From Bifidobacterium breve (lineage in GTDB: Bacteria; Actinomycetota; Actinomycetes; Nanopelagicales; Nanopelagicaceae): a DNA stretch of 37,359 nucleotides. This document shows positions 31,026 to 37,359 of this stretch, one piece after another (position 1 is the stretch's first letter; each line of letters opens with the position of its first letter). The DNA is taken from positions 1 to 37,359 of the forward strand of contig CAMCVO010000011.1 of NCBI GenBank assembly GCA_945881945.1, given 5' to 3'. Under the pieces are notes generated by a model. That model was not told the origin of the DNA, ran no database searches, and saw nothing but the letters and a program-made list of their open reading frames with translations. Position numbers and translations under genes: made by a program.

Positions 31026-32059
31026 AAACTTATAATTTAGCCACAATACCTGGGGATGGCATCGGTCCTGAGGTAGTAACCCAAGGCTTGCGGGTATTAG
31101 ATGCTGTTGCTAAAAAGTATGACTTAGAATTTATAAAAACTAACTATGAGTTGGGTGCTGCATATTGGCACAAGACCAAGGAAACTTTGCCTGATTCAGT
31201 CATGGCGGAGTTAGCAAAAGCTGATGTAATTTTACTGGGCGCAGTTGGGGATCCGACTGTACCAAGTGGAGTATTAGAGCGAGGGTTGTTGCTTAAGATT
31301 CGATTTGCCTTCGAACATTACATAAATCTACGTCCAGCAAAATTATTTCCAGGAGTTACCTCACCAATCATCAATAACAAGGGCATTGATTTTGTTGTAG
31401 TCCGTGAGGGAACCGAAGGGTTGTACGTTGGTGCTGGATCCTTAAAAGATGAGGGAACAAATAATGAATTGGCGATTGAAGAATCCATTAATACTTATAA
31501 GGGTGTTGAAAGGGTTATCAGAGATGCTTTTAATCGAGCAGCCACTCGTCCTCGCAAAAAACTCACACTTGTACATAAAAATAATGTGCTGGCTAGAGCT
31601 GGCGGACTTTGGACTCGAGTATTTAACGAGGTGGCTAAAGATTTCCCCCAGGTAACAACAGATTATTTGCATGTTGATGCCGCTTCGATGTTTTTTGTAA
31701 CAAACCCAGATCGATTTGATGTAGTCGTTACCGACAACTTATTTGGTGACATAATTACTGATATCGCAGCTGCAGTATGTGGTGGCATTGGATTAGCAGC
31801 CAGTGGAAATATCAATCCGACTGGAGCTTTTCCATCCATGTTTGAGCCAGTACATGGCTCAGCTCCGGATATCGCTGGTAAAAATATAGCTGATCCAACT
31901 GCAACTGTTTTATCAATTGCCATGATGTTGAATCATTTAGGGCAAACTCAAGCGGCAAATGAAGTTGAAGAAGCTGTAGCAAAAGATTTGCTAAATCGGG
32001 GAGAAAAAAAGCGATCTACATCTGAAATTGGTGATGCATTAGTGATGGGAATTTTATGA
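31022..32059 (+). CDS. leuB: 3-Isopropylmalate dehydrogenase
   Basis: NAD-dependent oxidative decarboxylase in leucine synthesis. The 345-residue protein has [10 protein letters not shown] at the start, the substrate arginines in [10 protein letters not shown] and [10 protein letters not shown], and [13 protein letters not shown] for the metal site, a pattern like mycobacterial LeuB. Beside cimA it may also oxidise methylmalate in the citramalate route to 2-oxobutanoate. leuA, leuC and leuD are not in this window. ATGA overlaps link it to serA and ilvE. Confidence 0.93.
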
Positions 32060-33141
32060 AAGTACGTATAAATTCAAATCAAAATCCAGTTCCGGTTAGC
32101 GAACGAGAAAAGCTTGTTGCAGAGCCAGGATTTGGAAAGTACTACACCGACAATATGGTGAGCGCTGAATGGAGCGAAGCAAATGGTTGGGCTGATGCCC
32201 AATTGCAACCATATGGGCCAATTTCCTTAGATCCTGCTGCCATGGTTTTCCATTACGGCCAAGAGATCTTTGAAGGTTTAAAAGCATACTCACAACCAGA
32301 TGGTGGTATTTCATTATTTAGGCCAGAGGCAAACGCAAAGCGGTTTGCAAAATCAGCTGCTCGCATAGCTTTACCTGAAATGCCAATTGAGTTTTTTGTT
32401 CAAACAGTTGAGGAGCTGGTAAAAGCTGATTCTGGTTGGGTGCCAAAGAAAGTTGGCGAATCTTTGTATCTTCGGCCATTTATGATCGCAACTGAGGTTG
32501 GTTTGGGAGTAAGACCTTCAAACCATGCCACCTATTTTTTAATTGCCACACCCGCTGGCGCATACTTTAACTCAGCCAAGGCGGTAACTGTTTGGATTTC
32601 AACTGAGTATGTACGCGCAGTATTGGGTGGCACAGGAGAGGCTAAGTGCGGTGGAAATTACGCAGCATCCCTTCTTGCGCAAAAACAAGCTGCGAAAGAA
32701 GGCTGTGATCAGGTTGCTTATATAGATGCGGTGGAGCGCAAGTGGGTTGAGGAGATGGGCGGTATGAATCTCTACTTTATTAAGGGAAGTGGGAAAGATG
32801 CCAAGATTATTACTCCAAAATTAACTGGCACATTACTTCCTGGAATAACTCGCGACTCGATACTAACTTTGGCAAATGATTTGGGTTATAAAACTGAAGA
32901 AGCAATGATCTCCATTGATGATTGGCGAGATGGCGTTAAATCAGGAGAGATAACTGAGATATTTGCCTGCGGCACGGCAGCGGTTGTCTCAGCAGTAGGA
33001 GCTGCAAAAAGTATTCATGGCACCTGGCAAACAGGTGATGGCCAACCAGGTCCAATTACAAATCAAATCAGAGCGGCCCTGCTTGCAATTCAGCATGGCA
33101 CAGCAGAGGATAAACATGGTTGGAATAAACGGGTTATCTAA
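32056..33141 (+). CDS. ilvE: Branched-chain amino acid aminotransferase
   Basis: PLP enzyme that makes Val, Leu and Ile from their keto acids with glutamate. The 361-residue product has [22 protein letters not shown], the PLP lysine Lys197 in [10 protein letters not shown], and [13 protein letters not shown] near the phosphate site, typical of the longer fold-type IV BCAT. It overlaps leuB by four bases and cimA by one. Confidence 0.96.
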   Translation: MKVRINSNQNPVPVSEREKLVAEPGFGKYYTDNMVSAEWSEANGWADAQLQPYGPISLDPAAMVFHYGQEIFEGLKAYSQPDGGISLFRPEANAKRFAKSAARIALPEMPIEFFVQTVEELVKADSGWVPKKVGESLYLRPFMIATEVGLGVRPSNHATYFLIATPAGAYFNSAKAVTVWISTEYVRAVLGGTGEAKCGGNYAASLLAQKQAAKEGCDQVAYIDAVERKWVEEMGGMNLYFIKGSGKDAKIITPKLTGTLLPGITRDSILTLANDLGYKTEEAMISIDDWRDGVKSGEITEIFACGTAAVVSAVGAAKSIHGTWQTGDGQPGPITNQIRAALLAIQHGTAEDKHGWNKRVI

Positions 33142-34730
33142 TGCCAATTAATGATTCATTTCATATCTATGACACCACACTTCGTGATGGCGCCCAACAA
33201 GAGGGGTTGAATTTATCGGTCCACGATAAGTTAACTATTGCTCGCCACCTTGATGATTTAGGTGTTGGCTTTATTGAAGGTGGTTGGCCAGGTGCTAACC
33301 CTAAGGACACTGAATTTTTCAAATTAGCCCAAACAGAGTTAAAGCTTAAGAATGCAACCTTTGTTGCATTTGGCGCAACCAGGCGTCCGGGCGTAAAAGC
33401 CGCAGATGATCTGCTACTTCGTGCATTACAAGATTCAAAGGCACCGGTTGTAACCCTGGTAGCAAAGAGTCATGATCGCCATGTTGATCTAGCATTAAAA
33501 ACTCATCTTGATGAAAATCTGGCGATGATTACCGATTCAATTAAGTTTTTAAAAGCAGGTGGACAAAGAGTTTTCTTAGATGCGGAGCACTTCTTTGATG
33601 GCTACCTTTCAAATAAAGCCTACGCACTTGAGGTGGTTAAAGCTGCTGTTGAGGCAGGTGCTGATGTTGTCGCTCTTTGTGACACAAATGGCGGAATGCT
33701 GCCTGATCAATTATCAAATATTGTCCATGAGGTATTAATTTCCTCAAAGGCTCGCCTTGGCATTCATTGCCATAATGACACAGGATGCGCAGTTGCTAAC
33801 TCACTTGCGGCAGTATCTGCAGGAGTAACCCATGTACAGGGAACATTAAATGGTTATGGTGAGCGAACTGGCAATGCTGACCTAGTAAATATTATTGCAA
33901 ATTTAGAGTTAAAAAAAGAAAAAATCGTATTACCTGCTGGCAAATTACAAGAGGCATTTCGTATCTCACATGCAGTAGCTGAGATTACAAATGTGGCGCC
34001 AAGTGCTCGCCAGCCATATGTTGGCACCTCTGCCTTTGCTCACAAAGCAGGGCTTCATGCATCTGCAATCAAGGTTGATCCAATGATGTATCAACACGAA
34101 ACACCAGAGTCTGTTGGAAATGACATGCGCATGTTGGTCTCTGAGATGGCAGGAAGAGCTTCAATTGAGTTGAAATCTGTTGAGTTAGGAATTGATTTAG
34201 GTGGGGATAAGGATTTAATTGGCAGAGTAGTTGAGAAGGTTAAAGATTTAGAGGGAAGGGGTTTCACCTTTGAAGCAGCAGATGCATCCTTTGAATTACT
34301 TCTTCGCACTGAGGTACTTGGAAAGCGACCAAGCTTTTTTACAATCCTAGATTGGCAAACCACAGTTCACCAAGATGATTCAGGTAAGGTAACTAGTAAG
34401 GCAACGGTGAAGATAACTGCAAAGGGTGAGTCAATATCGGCATCTGGTGTTGGAAATGGTCCAGTTAATGCAATTGATAACGCACTTCGTAGTGGCTTAG
34501 AGAAATTTTACCCAGAGTTATCAAAGCTTGAGTTAACTGATTACAAAGTTCGTATTTTGGAAGGTCGCCTAGGCACCGGTGCGATAACTAGAGTTTTGGT
34601 TGAAACCAGTGATGGCAACGGCGAGTGGAGCACAATTGGCGTGCATGAGAATGTGATTGCAGCCTCAGCGATGGCATTAGATGACGCAGTTACCTATGGC
34701 TTACTAAGGCAGGGGCGCAAACCCGAGTAA
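33141..34730 (+). CDS. cimA: (R)-Citramalate synthase
   Basis: DRE-TIM metallolyase that condenses pyruvate and acetyl-CoA to citramalate, giving a threonine-independent route to isoleucine. The 529-residue length and start (YDTTLRDGAQQEG, with Arg15 and Asp16) match the CimA family better than LeuA. HCHNDTG supplies the metal histidines, and a C-terminal LeuA-type regulatory domain (about 400-529) senses isoleucine in characterised members. Its place last in the branched-chain operon supports this. The alternative is an isopropylmalate synthase paralogue. Confidence 0.9.
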   Translation: MPINDSFHIYDTTLRDGAQQEGLNLSVHDKLTIARHLDDLGVGFIEGGWPGANPKDTEFFKLAQTELKLKNATFVAFGATRRPGVKAADDLLLRALQDSKAPVVTLVAKSHDRHVDLALKTHLDENLAMITDSIKFLKAGGQRVFLDAEHFFDGYLSNKAYALEVVKAAVEAGADVVALCDTNGGMLPDQLSNIVHEVLISSKARLGIHCHNDTGCAVANSLAAVSAGVTHVQGTLNGYGERTGNADLVNIIANLELKKEKIVLPAGKLQEAFRISHAVAEITNVAPSARQPYVGTSAFAHKAGLHASAIKVDPMMYQHETPESVGNDMRMLVSEMAGRASIELKSVELGIDLGGDKDLIGRVVEKVKDLEGRGFTFEAADASFELLLRTEVLGKRPSFFTILDWQTTVHQDDSGKVTSKATVKITAKGESISASGVGNGPVNAIDNALRSGLEKFYPELSKLELTDYKVRILEGRLGTGAITRVLVETSDGNGEWSTIGVHENVIAASAMALDDAVTYGLLRQGRKPE

Positions 34731-34733
34731 TCT
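34728..34733 (+). promoter_or_regulatory. Candidate -10 box of a near-leaderless xerC transcript
   Basis: TAATCT fits TAnnnT; its first three bases are the cimA stop codon. The predicted start is 34740, one base before the ATG. No SD lies in the 10-base gap, and no -35 is recognisable. Confidence 0.4.
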
Positions 34734-34740
34734 GCTATTC

Positions 34741-35640
34741 ATGTCCGCAGCCCTGATTACCCAGTATGAGGAGCATTTGGCGCTGGTTAGAAATTTATCT
34801 GATAACTCAATTAAAGGTTATGTGACAGATTTAGAGTCATTTCTAAAACATATGGAAAGACTAGGAATCGTTGAGTTTAATCAATTAGAGATTGAGCACA
34901 TCAGATCATGGCTTGCCAATCTGCAAAGCACAGGTGTTGCAAGAGCTACTTTGACTAGACGAATTGTTTCAATCCGTGCCTTCACAAATTGGGCAGCGGC
35001 TAATGGTTGGTTAACCTCAGATTTGGGAGCAAATCTGGCAATTCCAAAACCACAACGGGTCTTGCCTGAGATTTTAAATGTTGATGAGGCAGCAACTGTT
35101 TTAAAATCTTTAGAGGTAAGGTCAGTTGAAGAACCAACGGCAGTAAATTTAAGAGACTTAGCTTTGGTGGAAGTCTTATATGGATCTGGGATTCGAGTCT
35201 CTGAGCTTTGCGGATTAAATCTGATCGATGTTGATCGATCAAGAAATACCTTAAATGTAATTGGCAAAGGAGATAGACAGCGGGTTGTGCCACTGGGATT
35301 GCCGGCACTTCGTGCGATTGATCATTACTTAAAAAATGGCAGAGGTGAGTTTGTTAAAACTTCATCAGCTGATGCTTTGTTTTTAGGTTCTCGTGGCAAG
35401 AGAATTGATCAACGAACTGTGCGAGAGGTTGTATATGAAGCGATGAAGGCGGTTGGTGCCAAGATGGGGCCACATGGACTTCGCCACTCTGCGGCAACTC
35501 ATTTGTTGGAAGGTGGGGCAGATTTGCGAACTGTTCAAGAAATTCTCGGACATGCATCTTTATCTACCACCCAGATTTACACCCATGTTTCCCCAGAGCG
35601 TTTGCAGAGTGCTTATAAGCAAGCACACCCAAGGGCGTAG
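34741..35640 (+). CDS. xerC: Tyrosine recombinase XerC/XerD family
   Basis: Site-specific recombinase that resolves chromosome dimers at dif. The 299-residue protein has an N-terminal SAM-like core-binding domain and a catalytic domain with Arg152, Lys176, His245, Arg248, His271 and Tyr280, the complete active-site set. Its length and position near rpsB fit XerC in actinobacteria; no phage genes or attachment repeats surround it, so it is not a phage integrase. XerC versus XerD cannot be settled without the other copy. Confidence 0.9.
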   Translation: MSAALITQYEEHLALVRNLSDNSIKGYVTDLESFLKHMERLGIVEFNQLEIEHIRSWLANLQSTGVARATLTRRIVSIRAFTNWAAANGWLTSDLGANLAIPKPQRVLPEILNVDEAATVLKSLEVRSVEEPTAVNLRDLALVEVLYGSGIRVSELCGLNLIDVDRSRNTLNVIGKGDRQRVVPLGLPALRAIDHYLKNGRGEFVKTSSADALFLGSRGKRIDQRTVREVVYEAMKAVGAKMGPHGLRHSAATHLLEGGADLRTVQEILGHASLSTTQIYTHVSPERLQSAYKQAHPRA

Positions 35641-35643
35641 TTT

Positions 35644-36813
35644 GTGAAGATTGAATTACCCTCTGCCTTTGTTGAATTAGATAACCGGATAAGGTCGGAA
35701 AAGTTTGTTAGGGCAGTCCTTTCTGGCCGACGCCGTAATATGCAGAGTGAGTATGAACGGATTGATATTAAACCTGTGTTGATAAAAGATGAGATCAAGT
35801 GGCAGGTGATCTCAAGTGATGGCAAGAAAGATATAACTAAGAATGTGGCAGCTGATTTTAATTTTACCCAATTATTTGAAAGTGGCTACGCCAATTTATT
35901 AGTAGATACTCAAGATGAGTCCTACCAGGTGAGGATCTCTAAAAAAGATGAGGCACTAGTTGCAATAAGTAAGGTGAAGTTAACTCGGGATCTTTCCCAT
36001 GATCGCCAAAAGATGAGAATGTTGCCGGAGAACAATCAGGTATTTAAAGCACTTGAACTATCTGACATTTTGGGGCGAATTAAGCCCAGCAAAATGGATA
36101 AGTACAAGCAGGTGGATGAGTTTTTAAGATTAATTAGCCAAACATTGGATCCAGAGTTAAGTAAGCAGGATGAGATTTCGGTAGTTGATTTAGGTTGTGG
36201 TCATGCTTACTTAACCTTTGCCGTTCAAGAGTTTTTAACTGATAAGTATCAAAAGGTTTCAATCTTAGGAGTAGATGAGCGAGTAGATTCAAAGGAGCAC
36301 AATGAAAAAGTGGCAGCCAAATTAAAAGTTGATGCCAAATTCATTGCTGCAAAAATAGCTGATACCCCTGATCAAAGGGTAGATATTGCGATCGCACTTC
36401 ATGCTTGTGATACTGCAACAGATGATGCTCTTTACTGGGCGGTTAAAAACAAAGCCAAGGTAGTAATGGCAGCTCCTTGTTGCATGCATGAGCTGCAAAC
36501 TCAGATTAAAGATTCACCTGAGCCATGGGGTTTATTAACTAAGTATGGTTTGGTTAAAGAGCGGTTAGTTGATCTAATGACTGATTCACTTAGAGCCCAA
36601 ATTTTAAAACTACTTGGGTATCGGGTAGATATTGTGGAGTTTATTGGTGGTGAGCACACAGCTCGTAATATTTTAATTAGAGCTGTCTTTACCGGGGCAA
36701 AGCCTTCTCAGATTGAGATTACAAGATATGAAGAGTTACTAACGCAGTGGCAGATAGAGCCATATCTGGCAAAGTTGTTAGCGGATGAGTTAAAAGCTGC
36801 GGCGGCTCTTTGA
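35644..36813 (+). CDS. SAM-dependent methyltransferase (Methyltransf_32-like)
   Basis: A 389-residue protein with an N-terminal domain of unknown role and a class I methyltransferase domain. SAM motif I is VVDLGCGHAYL (180-190). HACDTATDDAL (253-263) and APCC (277-280) are features I associate with the Methyltransf_32 family. A conserved-looking RIKPSKMDKYKQVDEFLRLI segment precedes motif I. The substrate is unknown; rRNA or tRNA is a guess only. Start is GTG three bases after xerC with no clear SD, so translation probably depends on xerC. Confidence 0.8.
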   Translation: MKIELPSAFVELDNRIRSEKFVRAVLSGRRRNMQSEYERIDIKPVLIKDEIKWQVISSDGKKDITKNVAADFNFTQLFESGYANLLVDTQDESYQVRISKKDEALVAISKVKLTRDLSHDRQKMRMLPENNQVFKALELSDILGRIKPSKMDKYKQVDEFLRLISQTLDPELSKQDEISVVDLGCGHAYLTFAVQEFLTDKYQKVSILGVDERVDSKEHNEKVAAKLKVDAKFIAAKIADTPDQRVDIAIALHACDTATDDALYWAVKNKAKVVMAAPCCMHELQTQIKDSPEPWGLLTKYGLVKERLVDLMTDSLRAQILKLLGYRVDIVEFIGGEHTARNILIRAVFTGAKPSQIEITRYEELLTQWQIEPYLAKLLADELKAAAAL

Positions 36814-36972
36814 ATCTACTGGAGATAAACAGTAAGAGCTAAAACTTAACTCACAATTAATACTTTTATAATCATCAAAGCCAACCCCAATCACCATCCC
36901 CACCACCAGGGCGGTAATTACTACAGCAGCTCTCATGCCCTGATTTTGGATTAGTGGTGCACTTTTGCGCAT
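36790..36972 (-). CDS. Possible small membrane protein
   Basis: A 60-codon open reading frame; an internal ATG (36936) would give a 48-residue protein starting MRAAVVITALVVGMVIGVG, a clear membrane segment, followed by a polar tail with two cysteines. Codon choice (tta, agt, gat, gtt) resembles the neighbours. It overlaps the 3' end of the methyltransferase gene by 24 bases in antiparallel orientation. I see neither an SD nor a promoter, and I know no homologue. It may be real or chance. Confidence 0.4.
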   Translation of the reverse strand: MRKSAPLIQNQGMRAAVVITALVVGMVIGVGFDDYKSINCELSFSSYCLSPVDSKSRRSF

Positions 36973-37104
36973 AGCTGGGGGATGAGATTGTGGATTTTGA
37001 AGGTAAAAAGCTCAGGTAGGATTTGCCTCAGCACAAGACCTTAAAAAAGTTTTGTGACTTCACGCATCTTAAAGTGATTAATTGATTACTAATTAAGAGC
37101 TTAA
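36973..37104. other. Non-coding stretch upstream of the rpsB leader
   Basis: No gene is supported here. TAAAGT (37070-37075) fits TAnnnT and could start the rpsB transcript near 37082, but no suitable -35 precedes it; TTGTGA at 37052 is only 12 bases away. A 20-codon frame at 36982 has no support. Confidence 0.3.
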
Positions 37105-37216
37105 GAACCTGTTCGGTGTAGTTAGCAGTAACTACTCGGTTCGAAGATGCTAGGGATTTAGCAAATTGCTAGATCACAAACCGAGTGCTCTTTCTTTACC
37201 GTGCGTAAATAAAGAG
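37105..37216 (+). promoter_or_regulatory. Structured 5' leader of rpsB
   Basis: Helix A is GAACC/GGTTC (37105-37142), enclosing the perfect 7-bp hairpin GTAGTTA/TAACTAC with loop GCAG. Helix C, ACTCGGTT (37134-37141) with AACCGAGT (37179-37186), is a perfect 8-bp alternative that excludes helix A. Hairpin D, CTCTTT-TTTAC/GTAAA-AAAGAG with one C-T mismatch (37188-37216), ends five bases before the AAAGGAG ribosome-binding site. Ribosomal protein S2 autoregulates rpsB through leader RNA in proteobacteria; a similar role here is inferred. Confidence 0.6.
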
Positions 37217-37237
37217 TGAAAAAAGGAGTGTGCCTAA

Positions 37238-37359
37238 ATGGCAGTTGTAACAATGCGAGAGCTTCTCGACAGCGGTGTTCACTTTGGACATCAGACTCGT
37301 CGATGGAATCCAAAGATGAAGCGCTATATCTTCACTGAGCGCAATGGCATCTACATCAT
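37238..37359 (+). CDS. rpsB: 30S ribosomal protein S2 (partial, 5' end)
   Basis: The first 40 codons are present; the window edge cuts the gene. [20 protein letters not shown] and [15 protein letters not shown] are diagnostic of S2. ATG 37238 follows AAAAGGAG by nine bases. tsf would be expected downstream. The long structured leader suggests autogenous control. Confidence 0.97.
   Translation, partial: MAVVTMRELLDSGVHFGHQTRRWNPKMKRYIFTERNGIYI

Noticed and set aside
34741..35640. Tyrosine recombinase as a sign of a prophage or integrative element
   Set aside because: Length and full active-site set fit housekeeping XerC/D; no tRNA attachment repeats, excisionase or phage genes are nearby.
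36982..37044. Possible 20-codon leader peptide upstream of rpsB
   Set aside because: No biased amino-acid run, no SD or nearby terminator, and ribosomal protein genes are not usually controlled by leader peptides.

Overview
The window looks like core chromosome of a streamlined, AT-rich actinobacterium. A freshwater planktonic lineage of the acI / Nanopelagicales type is my best guess, inferred from gene content and compactness and not from a phylogenetic test. The signs are two tandem clpP genes with ClgR-type boxes, folC–DUF4233–ndk order, mreBCD–PBP2–RodA followed by an RNase E/G and rplU–rpmA–obgE, a gatCAB operon, and an ilvBNC–serA–leuB–ilvE–cimA operon. Genes are packed tightly: many ATGA overlaps, gaps of 0-12 nt, AT-rich codons. 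I see no prophage, insertion sequence, CRISPR array or toxin cargo.

Layout. 1-338: end of an unidentified gene, then divergent tRNA-Gly(TCC) and tRNA-Pro(TGG) separated by a long hairpin. 378-4461: protein folding and proteolysis (tig, clpP1, clpP2, clpX). 4473-9220: valS, folC, a small membrane protein and ndk. 9257-15021: the rod-shape and peptidoglycan elongation operon mreB, mreC, mreD, mrdA (PBP2), rodA. 15022-17297: a highly structured leader and an RNase E/G. 17308-18037: rplU and rpmA with a clear promoter and terminator, then obgE. 19552-20712: a lone serine beta-lactamase-like hydrolase on the minus strand, convergent with obgE. 20854-24143: gatCAB for indirect Gln/Asn-tRNA formation. 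24153-34730: branched-chain amino acid synthesis (ilvD; then ilvB-ilvN-ilvC-serA-leuB-ilvE-cimA). 34741-36813: a XerC/D-type recombinase and a SAM methyltransferase. 36790-36972: a possible small membrane protein on the minus strand. 37105-37359: a structured leader and the start of rpsB.

The gene content is ordinary; the interesting material is regulatory. (1) A complete, previously unlisted ribosome-mediated attenuator precedes ilvB: a 24-residue leader peptide with a VVVVII run, a terminator, and an antiterminator that uses the terminator's whole 5' arm. (2) The rpsB leader can fold into mutually exclusive helices and ends in a strong hairpin beside the ribosome-binding site. (3) The leader of the RNase E/G gene has five hairpins in AU-rich sequence, the last one terminator-like and directly before the ribosome-binding site. 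(4) Several genes without a Shine-Dalgarno sequence have a -10-like hexamer at the distance expected for leaderless mRNAs, and in three of them the hexamer begins with the TAA stop codon of the upstream gene. (5) ClgR-type boxes precede clpP1P2 and clpX. All regulatory claims rest on reading the sequence; no folding program, database search or expression data were available.
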